Assembly (NCBI GenBank): GCA_016295145.1
Contig: JAEDLR010000026.1
Span: forward strand, 1 to 24,283
DNA: 24,283 bases
Origin: Oscillospiraceae bacterium
Lineage (GTDB): Bacteria > Bacillota > Clostridia > Oscillospirales > Ruminococcaceae
Direction: 5' to 3'
Made by a program: the position numbers and the translations under genes. Shown here piece by piece: positions 1 through 7,360 of the stretch. Positions within the stretch are counted from its first letter, which is position 1. Every line of letters begins with the position of its first letter. The notes beneath the pieces are model-generated. The model searched no databases and had not been told where the DNA came from. It saw only the letters and a program-made list of their open reading frames with translations.

Positions 1-26
1 AGGGACATTTTACCTCAAACAGAGTT

Positions 27-55
27 ATTATAACATAATCCACCGAAAAAAGCAA
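27..55 (-). promoter_or_regulatory. Divergent promoter reading off the left edge
   Basis: On the minus strand the sequence shows TTGCTT, a 17-bp spacer, then TATAAT, a good sigma-A promoter. Thirteen to sixteen bases in from the edge there is GAGG, followed by an ATG at 8..6, so a gene running out of the window to the left may begin here. Only its first codons would be visible, so no product can be named. The hexamers match those of the opposite promoter at 114-142. Confidence 0.5.
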
Positions 56-113
56 GTGCGCCCTGAAAGCGCATCGGAAAACCGACCGAATTCGCTGCAC
101 TACAACAAAATAC

Positions 114-142
114 TTGCTTTTCCGTTGTCGTTATGCTATAAT
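114..142 (+). promoter_or_regulatory. Promoter of the GH25 gene
   Basis: TTGCTT at 114-119 and TATAAT at 137-142 are separated by 17 bp, and TGC just before the -10 gives an extended -10 (TGn). Transcription would start near 149, leaving a leader of about 55 nt before the ATG at 205. Confidence 0.7.
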
Positions 143-204
143 AAACGGGTATCCATGATGCAATGGACGATCCGCACATCAGCCACAGCCTACAAAGGAG
201 CGTT

Positions 205-1245
205 ATGAACCGCAATACCGCAATCAAGATAATCGCAGCCGCCCTGCCAGCCGCTTTTTTCGCTGCCCTTGCAGGCGGCATGGGCATTGCACTGCTTGCA
301 CAGCGCAAAACCATCAAAAGCATGACCGCGATGCAGCAGCAGATCAACGATTACAACTCCACCACCACAACGACCGTGACCTATGAGAGCATTCTGGTTG
401 ATCGCTTTTATGAGCGCGGCGGACAGAAAATTCTCTTAAAGGATGAAGTGTACGGGCAGATCTGGCTGCCGGTACTGGAGGATGTTCCCCTGTCTACCCA
501 TCCGCTGGAACAGCTCAAGGAAGAAAACGACCGCATGGTATCCTACGACAGCTATGGCAGCATCAACGCCATGACGGGCATTGATATCTCGGTGTATAAC
601 GAGGTGTACGACTGGGATGCGGTGAAGGCCGACGGCATTGATTTTGTCATGATGCGCGTGGGCTACCGCACCTACGGCGGCGGACAGATTAAAAAGGACA
701 CCGCTTTTCAGCAGAATTACAAGGCTGCCAAGGAAGCAGGTCTGCTGGTAGGCGCATATTTCTTCTCACAGGCAATTTCCATCGAAGAAGCCATTGATGA
801 GGCGATCTTTACGGCACAGCAGTTGGAGGGACTGGAACTGGATTTTCCCGTTGTATATGACTGGGAGATTATCTACGACGACGACGCGCGCACCGATGCG
901 GTCGCGGTGGATGTACTGACCGATTGCACCCTTGCATTCTGTCAGCATATGGAATCCTTTGGGTATCAGCCCATGATTTACCAGAACAAACGCACATCGC
1001 TGCTGAAACTGGATCTTCCCCGTATACAGGATTATCCTTTCTGGCTTGCCGAATACGGCGACGGCCCCACCTACATCTACGATTATGATATGTGGCAGTA
1101 CACCTGCACAGGCACAGTAGACGGCATCAAAGGCGCGGTGGATATCAACCTGAGCTTTTATGATTACTCCAAGGAGGGTGCACCTGCCATTGCAAGACCT
1201 GCAACACCCTCTACCGAAACCACAACAGGCACTACAACTGAATAA
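205..1245 (+). CDS. Membrane-anchored GH25 family muramidase (lysozyme)
   Basis: This 346-residue protein should cleave the beta-1,4 bond between N-acetylmuramic acid and N-acetylglucosamine in peptidoglycan, outside the membrane. Residues 6-32 form one hydrophobic segment, a signal anchor or uncleaved signal peptide. A Thr-rich linker (52-59) follows, then the GH25 barrel from about residue 123: GIDIS (125-129, Asp127) and DWE (219-221), which match the catalytic acidic residues of the family. The C-terminus is a short Pro/Thr-rich tail with no wall-binding repeats. I chose ATG 205 because AAAGGAG lies at 194-200; an in-frame ATG at 163 has no ribosome binding site. It is the only plus-strand gene in the window and ends at a strong hairpin. 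It could serve wall remodelling or attack neighbouring bacteria; the sequence does not decide this. Confidence 0.9.
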   Translation: MNRNTAIKIIAAALPAAFFAALAGGMGIALLAQRKTIKSMTAMQQQINDYNSTTTTTVTYESILVDRFYERGGQKILLKDEVYGQIWLPVLEDVPLSTHPLEQLKEENDRMVSYDSYGSINAMTGIDISVYNEVYDWDAVKADGIDFVMMRVGYRTYGGGQIKKDTAFQQNYKAAKEAGLLVGAYFFSQAISIEEAIDEAIFTAQQLEGLELDFPVVYDWEIIYDDDARTDAVAVDVLTDCTLAFCQHMESFGYQPMIYQNKRTSLLKLDLPRIQDYPFWLAEYGDGPTYIYDYDMWQYTCTGTVDGIKGAVDINLSFYDYSKEGAPAIARPATPSTETTTGTTTE

Positions 1246-1254
1246 GCACAGAAA

Positions 1255-1290
1255 GGACACTCCATTTTTCGTGGAGTGTCCTCTTGTTTG
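1255..1290. terminator. Bidirectional terminator between convergent genes
   Basis: A perfect 10-bp stem, GGACACTCCA (1255-1264) with TGGAGTGTCC (1272-1281), closes a T-rich 7-nt loop. It is followed by TCTTGTTT on the plus strand and by TTTCTG on the minus strand. It sits between the GH25 gene and the convergent permease gene and can serve both. Confidence 0.8.
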
Positions 1291-1324
1291 ATATTGCACA
1301 AGCGACGCCTTTTTCGATTGATGG

Positions 1325-2173
1325 TTACATTTTGATACCGCCTGCGGCAATGGGCATATCACTGCGGCGCTGCGCAATAAAATACATGATGATCTGTGGT
1401 AACATTGCCACACAGCACACCGCCAGCACACGGTTCCATGCAAAGCCGCTGTCGGCATCCATAGAGAGCTTGACATACACCGAGATGGGGTATCGTGACG
1501 GCGTTTTGACATACAGCAGCGGCCCCATGTAATCATTCACAGACCACAGCAACTGCAATACGCCGCAGGTAATCAGCACGGGCTTGAGCATGGGCAGCAG
1601 TACATACCACAGCAGTTGCAATGAATGGCAGCCATCCAGACTTGCCGCCTCATCGTACACCTTGGGGATATTGCGAAAAAACTGGATCATCATGACCACC
1701 AGTGCAGTTTCCCCTGCCAGTGCCCCAGGGACCACCAACGGCAGATACAAGGGAGAATCCACCCACCCAAGCTGCTCAAACAGCACAAACTGCGGCACAT
1801 ATAGCACCGTTTGCGGCAAAAACAGCGTACAATACAGCAGAATCTGAAACAATCGCTTCCCTGCAAACTGAAATCTTGCAAAGCCATATGCCGTCAGCGT
1901 CGTAGAGATCAGCGTAAGCAGCACTTTCGGCAGCACATAGGCATAGGTATTGCCCATGGCGCGCAGCAGATTGATCTGTCCGCCGTAATCGGCAAAGGCA
2001 TTGCGCCAACCCTCTAGCGTAGGGGCAGTCGGAATCAGACCCGCTGCGGAGAAAATCTCGCTGTTACTGCGAAATGTTGCACTGACAAGCCACAGCAGCG
2101 GATAGATCATCACAAATGCACCCAGTGTCAGCAACAAATATCGCAGCAGTGCGTGGCGTTGTCTGCGTTTCAT
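1325..2173 (-). CDS. Sugar ABC transporter permease, MalG-type (CUT1)
   Basis: This 282-residue inner-membrane subunit is one of two permeases of an oligosaccharide importer. Several hydrophobic segments are visible, the first at about residues 10-31. The cytoplasmic EAA loop begins near residue 175 (EAASLDG, followed by VLLPMLKPV), which is the contact site for the ATPase. Its ATG overlaps the stop of the upstream permease gene in ATGA (2170-2173), with AGGAGGAG upstream, so the two are translationally coupled. A longer in-frame opening upstream lacks support and would run far into the neighbouring gene. It is the last gene of the four-gene sugar operon. No ATPase gene is present nearby, so a shared MsmX-type ATPase encoded elsewhere is inferred. 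Confidence 0.92.
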   Translation of the reverse strand: MKRRQRHALLRYLLLTLGAFVMIYPLLWLVSATFRSNSEIFSAAGLIPTAPTLEGWRNAFADYGGQINLLRAMGNTYAYVLPKVLLTLISTTLTAYGFARFQFAGKRLFQILLYCTLFLPQTVLYVPQFVLFEQLGWVDSPLYLPLVVPGALAGETALVVMMIQFFRNIPKVYDEAASLDGCHSLQLLWYVLLPMLKPVLITCGVLQLLWSVNDYMGPLLYVKTPSRYPISVYVKLSMDADSGFAWNRVLAVCCVAMLPQIIMYFIAQRRSDMPIAAGGIKM

Positions 2174-3072
2174 CTCGGCTCCTCCTGTTCCCAGAACACA
2201 AGCCGCTTGCCCAACAGGAGATACAATCCCACGCAAACGGCAGTCAGCAGAAACAGCACCCACGCCAACGCACTGGCATAGCCCATTTCATACCGGCTGA
2301 ACGCATGGCGGTAGATCAGCAGAGAGATCAGCGTGGTGGAACCCATAGGACCGCCATCGGTGATGATGAACGGCGCGTTGAATTCTTGCAGCGCGGTACA
2401 GATCTGCAGCATTGCCGAATAAAACACCACCGGCGAGATCATCGGCAATTGGATACGAAAAAAGATACTCACAGCACCTGCACCGTCAAGCCTTGCGGCA
2501 TCCAGTAAAGTATGCGGGATCTGTTGGAATGCGGCAAGCATCAGCACCATCGGCGAACCAAACTCCCACACACGCAACAGGATCACCACCCACAGGGCAG
2601 TATTGGGCTCTGCAAGCCATGCCACGGGAGAAAGCCCCACCATTTGCAGCAGCTGATTCACTACCCCACCGTCACGGAACAATGCTTTCCACAAAACGGC
2701 AGCCGCAACGGAACTGCCCAGAATGGATGGAAGATAATACAGGGTACGGAATATCCCGATGCCCTTAAGCGAGGTGTGCAGCAGATACGCCACCGCCATG
2801 CCAAGCATGATTTTCAGCGGCACGGTAATACAGGTATACAGCAACGTGATGCCAATGGCGCGTAACGCTGCCGCATCGGAAAGAATCGCGGTGTAGTTCT
2901 GTAAGCCCCATTGACTGATGCCGCGGAACAGGTGAAAATCGCTGAAGCCGCAGATCAACGACCACAACATGGGCAACCCCTGAAACATCAGAAAACCCAT
3001 CAGCCATGGCATAATATAAAGAATATGTCGGTTCCGTTTGCAGAAACCGACAAGACCCTTGCGTCCGGACAT
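2170..3072 (-). CDS. Sugar ABC transporter permease, MalF-type (CUT1)
   Basis: This 300-residue integral membrane protein pairs with the downstream MalG-type permease to form the channel of a CUT1 importer. Its EAA loop is near residues 190-211 (DAARLDGAG, then RIQLPMISPV). The first membrane span is near residues 18-41. ATG 3072 is preferred because GGGGTGA lies 5 nt upstream. A GTG at 3099 would overlap the end of the preceding hydrolase gene and has no good ribosome binding site. The gene starts 16 nt after the GH105 stop and overlaps the next gene by 4 bp. The family resembles the YteP/YesP permeases of pectin-derived oligosaccharide import. The specific substrate is inferred from the adjacent hydrolase. 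Confidence 0.92.
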   Translation of the reverse strand: MSGRKGLVGFCKRNRHILYIMPWLMGFLMFQGLPMLWSLICGFSDFHLFRGISQWGLQNYTAILSDAAALRAIGITLLYTCITVPLKIMLGMAVAYLLHTSLKGIGIFRTLYYLPSILGSSVAAAVLWKALFRDGGVVNQLLQMVGLSPVAWLAEPNTALWVVILLRVWEFGSPMVLMLAAFQQIPHTLLDAARLDGAGAVSIFFRIQLPMISPVVFYSAMLQICTALQEFNAPFIITDGGPMGSTTLISLLIYRHAFSRYEMGYASALAWVLFLLTAVCVGLYLLLGKRLVFWEQEEPR

Positions 3073-3088
3073 CGTTTCACCCCAAGTC

Positions 3089-4201
3089 TTATCCCGCACT
3101 TCGTGCAGAAAGATTCATCTGACGCCATTGCAGCAACGCGGCGTGCGCCATCATAAATGCGCCCACGCCCTTCGGGTCATTTTGTACGCGCGGTTCGCTG
3201 CAATAATAGGCACCGCTGCCATCACGATGTGTTGCACCGCCCAAGCCTGCACTGCGGCAGATGTCGCTCAGTACAAAGCCGCCGGGCTGCCGCACACATT
3301 TCTGATCGCAGAGACATTCCAGCATTCGTGCACCGATCTCTGCCTGCTCTGGGGACAATACGCCCATTACCCCGCCCCTGAGCAGTGTATAGGCGACCAT
3401 TGCATTGCCGGAGGTTTCCGTATAATTGCCCTCTAAAGCAGGCGCATGGATCACATGATAAAACAGGCCGCTTTCGCTGCGGTAGGGCAAAAGCGCCTGC
3501 ACCGACTGCCGCAGCATCGCAATCAACTCAGATTGCAAAGGGGCATCCACATCGGAAAGCAGCCCAATGCAATCCACCAGAGCCATCAGCAACCAGCCGG
3601 TGCCACGCAGCCAACAACTGGCAGAAAGCCCTGTTTGCGGGTCAGCCCACGGTTGCACCCTTGCTTCATCCATGCCGTGACGATACAGACCTGTTTCTAG
3701 ATCACACATATTTTTGCGCACAAAGGCAAACGCTCTGCGAATTTCTTCTATGCAGCTTGCCGCATCCGTTGCAGACCACACAGCATACTCTGCCAAAAAC
3801 GGCATAAGCATATACATACCATCCAGCCAGACCTGCTGGGGATAGATTCCCTTATGCCACAGCAAACCGCTTTGCGTGCGGGGGTGCTGCCGCAGATATT
3901 CGTGATGATGCCGCAATGCCCGCGCAAACTTGCCATGGGGGGCGATTGCATCGGCAAAAAACAGTGCCTTGGAACACTGAAAGCTGTCGAGGCAATACTG
4001 CCCCTGCAAAAACGAAGGAACACTGCCATCCCCTGCGACTCTGCCATCCAGATAGTGCATGATAAAATCACGGTAGCACGCCACATCCGTGACAGCATAC
4101 AGCGCACGACAGCCTTGTAGCACACAGCCGTCCTCGTAATTCCAATACGATTTGAACGGCTGATATGCCGCCAGATACGATTGAAAAAAATCTTGCAACA
4201 T
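3089..4201 (-). CDS. GH105-type unsaturated uronyl (rhamnogalacturonyl) hydrolase
   Basis: This 370-residue enzyme resembles YteR/YesR, which remove the unsaturated galacturonic acid left at the non-reducing end of oligosaccharides by a pectin lyase. The visible hallmarks are VWLDGMYMLMPFLAEY (124-139), whose Asp127 matches the catalytic Asp of the family; YCLDSFQCSKAL (69-80); WLRGTGW; and ETSGNAM. There is no signal peptide, so it acts in the cytoplasm on imported sugars. Its ATG lies 2 nt after the stop of the binding-protein gene, with GGGAGAG inside that gene's end as ribosome binding site. Its place between the binding protein and the permeases suggests the importer carries lyase-generated rhamnogalacturonan or related unsaturated oligosaccharides. 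GH88 (unsaturated glucuronyl hydrolase) is a related alternative. Confidence 0.85.
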   Translation of the reverse strand: MLQDFFQSYLAAYQPFKSYWNYEDGCVLQGCRALYAVTDVACYRDFIMHYLDGRVAGDGSVPSFLQGQYCLDSFQCSKALFFADAIAPHGKFARALRHHHEYLRQHPRTQSGLLWHKGIYPQQVWLDGMYMLMPFLAEYAVWSATDAASCIEEIRRAFAFVRKNMCDLETGLYRHGMDEARVQPWADPQTGLSASCWLRGTGWLLMALVDCIGLLSDVDAPLQSELIAMLRQSVQALLPYRSESGLFYHVIHAPALEGNYTETSGNAMVAYTLLRGGVMGVLSPEQAEIGARMLECLCDQKCVRQPGGFVLSDICRSAGLGGATHRDGSGAYYCSEPRVQNDPKGVGAFMMAHAALLQWRQMNLSARSAG

Positions 4202-4203
4202 GA

Positions 4204-5478
4204 TTACTCTCCCGTAAGCGCAGTGTTAATTCCGGCATAGAGCCGCTCTGCCGCTTGGGAAACCGTATATTCACCGTAACTTAAGCCCATGAATGTATCT
4301 TCATACACCGTGCGGAGGGCGGATTCCTCAAAGCGTGGGTCAGCGGCAAACTGAACCCATGCTTCCATCCGCTGATTGGCCAGTGCTGCCATATCCCCAA
4401 GCAGCCCTGCCTCTTTACAGATTTGATATGCATTCTGATTCAACGGCACGCCGCGCTCGATGCCCAGCGTTTTGACCGCCTCCTCCTGTGAGACCAGATA
4501 AGAAATCAGCCTTGCGCAAGCTTCGGGGTGTTCTGTCTCGCCGGAAATGGCAAACCCCATGGCGATTTTAGAAAACCCACCCTGATAGCTGCCCAGATCG
4601 GTGAAGTAATCCCCTACCACCATGGTCTGCCCCTTTGCAAGGGAATCCTGAAATTTACCTGCCGAAGAATCCCATTCAAAAATACCGCCGTAGCGGCCTG
4701 TGATCCAATTTTCGTCCTTATCAAAACTGTCAGTGCCGCCGCCAATCACGACCTTTAGAGGCGGTATAACATGAGCCGCTTCCATCTCTTGGATCCAGCC
4801 CATACCCTCGGCAATCTGTGCCTGCGAATACTGCAGCTTGCCGTCCTTTGTCCAGTCCATGCCGTATTTTGATTCCAACATATACACCAGAAATAGCATA
4901 CGATCGTACCAGCCCAGTGCCAGCGGATAGTACGCATCACCAAGCTTTGTGCGAAAGATCTCCCCTGCCTGCAACAGCTCGGCATAGGATCGCGGAACAT
5001 CCAATCCGGCGGAAGCAAAGGTGGTCTGATTCCAGAAAAGCACGCGCCCCGTCAAGCTAACCGGCACGCAGCGCACCTCATCATCCACAGTACAAAGTGA
5101 CAGTAATTCGGCATCATATTGGGTCAGATCCAGCCACTGACCCATACCGCCCAAATCCATAAACCGGACGGTTTCGTCATCAAAATTTGTCAGCCAGTTC
5201 CAGTTGACCTGCATCACATCCGCCTCGGTGCCTGCGTAGAGGGCAGTGGCTGTTGTGTCCTCCCACCCCGCCCATGCACCGTACTCACATTCCACACGGA
5301 TATCGGGATTTGCCGCCATAAACTGCTCGACTGCTGCAAGGGTAACACGGTGACGGGAATCGCCGCCCCACCACGAAAAGCGAATCACAGTTTGCTTCGC
5401 ATCACGGCTGCCCTCGCAGGCAGTGCAGCTCAGGCTGAACACAACGGCGATGCTCAAGGCAAGCAAGTGTTTTCGCAT
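4204..5478 (-). CDS. Sugar ABC transporter substrate-binding lipoprotein (CUT1)
   Basis: This 424-residue extracellular binding protein belongs to the family that captures oligosaccharides for CUT1 permeases. An Arg/Lys start and a hydrophobic stretch end in SLSCTAC. Cys21 is the likely lipidation site, although its -3 position is Cys, which is unusual, and Cys18 is an alternative. The mature part begins with IRFSWWGGDSRH, typical of family 1 solute-binding proteins. ATG 5478 is chosen because GGTGAT precedes it at good spacing and yields a compact lipoprotein signal; GTG 5508 and ATG 5484 are in-frame alternatives. It is the first gene of the operon, directly behind a perfect consensus promoter. 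The ligand is inferred to be an unsaturated pectic oligosaccharide because of the next gene. Confidence 0.9.
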   Translation of the reverse strand: MRKHLLALSIAVVFSLSCTACEGSRDAKQTVIRFSWWGGDSRHRVTLAAVEQFMAANPDIRVECEYGAWAGWEDTTATALYAGTEADVMQVNWNWLTNFDDETVRFMDLGGMGQWLDLTQYDAELLSLCTVDDEVRCVPVSLTGRVLFWNQTTFASAGLDVPRSYAELLQAGEIFRTKLGDAYYPLALGWYDRMLFLVYMLESKYGMDWTKDGKLQYSQAQIAEGMGWIQEMEAAHVIPPLKVVIGGGTDSFDKDENWITGRYGGIFEWDSSAGKFQDSLAKGQTMVVGDYFTDLGSYQGGFSKIAMGFAISGETEHPEACARLISYLVSQEEAVKTLGIERGVPLNQNAYQICKEAGLLGDMAALANQRMEAWVQFAADPRFEESALRTVYEDTFMGLSYGEYTVSQAAERLYAGINTALTGE

Positions 5479-5516
5479 TATCATCACCGCTTTTTCGCTA
5501 AATATCACTTGTTTCC

Positions 5517-5545
5517 ATTATACACGAATCCGAAAAATTTGTCAA
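5517..5545 (-). promoter_or_regulatory. Consensus promoter of the sugar-uptake operon
   Basis: On the minus strand TTGACA (5545-5540), exactly 17 bp, then TATAAT (5522-5517): a perfect sigma-A consensus. The leader before the binding-protein ATG is only about 30 nt. A 10-bp palindrome TGATCGATCA lies upstream at 5577-5586 and two CATATG palindromes flank the region; any of these could be an operator, but none is a recognised one. Confidence 0.85.
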
Positions 5546-5613
5546 CCGCATATGCCGATATATCCGTTGTTCCATATGATCGATCAGCCATGGCAGACAA
5601 TGGATGCCCGACG

Positions 5614-5653
5614 AAAAAAGCAGCACCACCCCAATGGGGGCAGTGCTGTTTTT
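5614..5653 (-). terminator. Terminator of the DUF1858 gene
   Basis: In the minus direction CAGCAC, a short mismatch, CCCC, loop ATT, GGGG and GTGCTG form a long stem that ends in CTTTTTT. It lies about 30 nt past the stop codon of the DUF1858 gene and isolates it from the sugar operon promoter. Confidence 0.8.
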
Positions 5654-5683
5654 CAGCCTATGCGATCTGCTGTTTGCGGTTAC

Positions 5684-5881
5684 TTACTTTGCCATATGGG
5701 CGTTGAGCTTTTCCACAAGCGCATCAGCATCCACGCCATGCACGGCGCATGCATCGCCCAACGACTCGCCACGGGCAGAGGGGCAGCCAAGGCAATGCAT
5801 CCCCATCTCCAGAAAATAGGGCGCGGTAGAGGGGTCAGCATCGAGAATATCACCGATCACGGTATTCTTTGTGATTTCCAT
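5684..5881 (-). CDS. DUF1858 domain protein (small, CxxC-containing)
   Basis: This 65-residue protein has the DUF1858 pattern. A start like EITKNTVIGDIL is followed by MHCLGCPSARGESLGDAC, with Cys30, Cys33 and Cys45, and it ends in a short helix (VDADALVEKLN). The domain also occurs at the N-terminus of ScdA/RIC-type proteins and beside hybrid-cluster proteins, which suggests a redox or iron-sulfur role, but its biochemical job is not established. ATG 5881 is preferred because AAAGGA lies at usable spacing. GTG 5890 is only about 1 nt from that site. The gene has its own terminator and possibly its own promoter, so it appears to be a single-gene unit. Confidence 0.85.
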   Translation of the reverse strand: MEITKNTVIGDILDADPSTAPYFLEMGMHCLGCPSARGESLGDACAVHGVDADALVEKLNAHMAK

Positions 5882-5926
5882 GATTCTCACATCCTTTCGA
5901 AATATAGCATTACCCGCCTAAACGGG

Positions 5927-5932
5927 ATTATA
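5927..5932 (-). promoter_or_regulatory. Possible -10 element for the DUF1858 gene
   Basis: A TATAAT hexamer on the minus strand lies about 45 nt before the start codon, directly after the preceding terminator. There is no recognisable -35 at 16-18 bp, because that position lies inside the terminator stem. A small hairpin CCCG/CGGG follows in the leader. The call is weak. Confidence 0.35.
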
Positions 5933-5941
5933 CAGACATCT

Positions 5942-5972
5942 AAAAAGCGCAGCCGTAGCGACTGCGCTTTTC
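5942..5972 (-). terminator. Terminator of the zinc-ribbon gene
   Basis: The stem AAAAGCGCAG/CTGCGCTTTT (5943-5952 with 5962-5971) with a 9-nt loop ends in TTTTTA in the minus direction. It lies 16 nt past the stop codon at 5988. Confidence 0.85.
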
Positions 5973-5987
5973 GAGTGAATCAAAAGC

Positions 5988-6266
5988 TTACTGCTCGTTC
6001 TTCATCTGAGCGTAGCACTCGCTGCAGAATACATCGCGGTCCTCCTTGGGACGAAAAGGCACCTTTGCCTCCTTACCGCATCTTGCACAGGTAGCAGTGA
6101 ACATCTCGCGCTCTGCCTTACCGGCATTCTTGCGTGCGTCACGGCAAGCCTTGCACTTCTTAGGATCGTTTGTAAATCCCTTCTCAGCATAAAACTCCTG
6201 CTCACCGGCGGTGAATGTGAACTCCTGTCCGCACTCATTGCATACTAAGGTTCTGTCTTCGTACAT
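5988..6266 (-). CDS. Small double zinc-ribbon protein
   Basis: This 92-residue protein carries two four-cysteine zinc sites: Cys9/Cys12 with Cys38/Cys41, and Cys60/Cys63 with Cys81/Cys84. The first half (LVCNECGQEFTFTAGEQEF, then FTNDPKKCKACR) matches the probable zinc-ribbon domain found in many small bacterial proteins of unknown function. The second (TATCARCGKEAKVPFRP, then VFCSECY) matches the CxxC ribbon often fused to it. ATG 6266 is set by GAGG about 10 nt upstream. An upstream in-frame extension reads like untranslated sequence. A role in binding nucleic acid or a protein partner is possible, but no specific function can be assigned. The gene ends at a good terminator. Confidence 0.85.
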   Translation of the reverse strand: MYEDRTLVCNECGQEFTFTAGEQEFYAEKGFTNDPKKCKACRDARKNAGKAEREMFTATCARCGKEAKVPFRPKEDRDVFCSECYAQMKNEQ

Positions 6267-6296
6267 TGTTTTTTCCTCGCTTTTTTGAAATTGGAC

Positions 6297-6460
6297 CTCG
6301 GACGGTTTCACGCCATCACTATTGCTGTCATCGCCTGCGGGCAAACGCCCTTTGGAGCAAAGCGGTTTGCAGGTCATCGCGCTGGAAGAATACTCCCGGG
6401 TCTAGGTAACAGCCTTCCGGGCTGCGCGGTCAATTCGCCAGATGTTCTGATTCTGCCGAG
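6297..6460 (-). other. Intergenic stretch with strong folding potential (possible leader RNA)
   Basis: The 196-bp gap between the sigma gene and the zinc-ribbon gene holds several inverted repeats. CTCGG and CCGAG at its two ends could close the whole 164-nt stretch. A long interrupted hairpin spans 6334-6373 (CCTGC/GCAGG closing AAAC/GTTT, CGC/GCG and TTTG/CAAA). CAGCC/GGCTG is present near 6410-6425. No known riboswitch or small RNA consensus was recognised, and no T-run terminator follows. It may be a structured 5' leader of the zinc-ribbon gene. Confidence 0.25.
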
Positions 6461-6462
6461 CC

Positions 6463-7110
6463 TTAGATAAGCCTGTCTTCTGCCGCAGGGGAAGACCCCT
6501 CATGCAGCAGCACACTCCGGACACCACGGAGTTTCCGTCTGGCACGCTGAATGGCGTTATCGACGGATTTCACGGAGATCTGCAGTCGCCCTGCAATATC
6601 CGCATAAGAGAACGAATCCACATACAAACTGAAAATTTCCATTTCCCGTTTGGATAGGACGCGCGCCATCTCCCGATAAAGAGCCGTCACACGCTCCTTC
6701 TGCAAAAAAACGGTTTCAGGAGTCCCTTCCGGGTCACGCAGCAATTCGCCGGAAGCATCGTCCATCCCATCAATGGAAACGGATGACGTTTCAGTACCCC
6801 CGTGGCTTTCCCTCAGGGTTTTTTCGTGGATATTGCGTATCCGGTTACGGATACAGACCAGGGCATAAGTACGAAACGACGCGTCTTTTTCGGGGCAGAA
6901 GCGGTACGCAGCATTGAGCAGACCCAAAAGCCCCTCGGCTGCATAATCTTCGGCATCCTGCGGATTGGATGTCATGCCCTCTGCGATATGATAAATCAAC
7001 CGCACATAGCGCAACATCAGCACCTCAAACGCATACGAATTGTTGGGAAACACCGCAACCAGCTGTTCATCAGTGGCATCACACAGTGAGGGATCATAAA
7101 AGGACTGCAT
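6463..7110 (-). CDS. RNA polymerase sigma factor, SigH-like (sigma-70 family)
   Basis: This 215-residue protein directs RNA polymerase to alternative promoters. Region 2 is visible at about 33-98 (MLRYVRLIYHIAEG, DAEDYAAEGLLGLLNAAYRF, SFRTYALVCIRNRIRN). Region 4 is at about 152-195, ending SVKSVDNAIQRARRKL, which closely follows the SigH helix-turn-helix of Bacillus and clostridia (KSIDNALQRVKRKL). ATG 7110 is chosen because GGAGGAG lies 9 nt upstream. TTG 7167 and ATG 7128 lack such a site. In endospore formers SigH starts the sporulation transition; whether this organism sporulates cannot be seen here. It has its own promoter and a leader of about 120 nt. No anti-sigma gene is adjacent, which fits SigH rather than ECF factors. 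Confidence 0.85.
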   Translation of the reverse strand: MQSFYDPSLCDATDEQLVAVFPNNSYAFEVLMLRYVRLIYHIAEGMTSNPQDAEDYAAEGLLGLLNAAYRFCPEKDASFRTYALVCIRNRIRNIHEKTLRESHGGTETSSVSIDGMDDASGELLRDPEGTPETVFLQKERVTALYREMARVLSKREMEIFSLYVDSFSYADIAGRLQISVKSVDNAIQRARRKLRGVRSVLLHEGSSPAAEDRLI

Positions 7111-7235
7111 ATGCAGATTCTCCTCCATTGCCGCAATATTCACAAACGGGCACAGATTTTCCAACAAGGCTTCCTACTATCATCAGCGCAACACGGCACA
7201 GCAGAACCTCTGCCATAGTACGCCTAGACCCTATT

Positions 7236-7264
7236 ATCATACTGGAAATTCACGGCTTTGTCAA
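7236..7264 (-). promoter_or_regulatory. Promoter of the SigH-like gene
   Basis: On the minus strand TTGACA (7264-7259), 17 bp, then TATGAT (7241-7236). It predicts a leader of about 120 nt that contains a small hairpin GCAGA/TCTGC near 7201-7213. Confidence 0.75.
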
Positions 7265-7360
7265 GCATTTTTGAAAAAATCGTGAACAGCTGCCTTATTT
7301 TTGTCATATTCCATAAATCAGAGCCGGATTTTTTATGCAACCATACAAATTTTATCCGCA

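Noticed and set aside
6370..6440. Possible tRNA or signal recognition particle RNA
   Set aside because: CCGGAAGG-like and stem-rich sequence drew attention, but no cloverleaf, no T-loop GTTCGA and no SRP core could be laid out.
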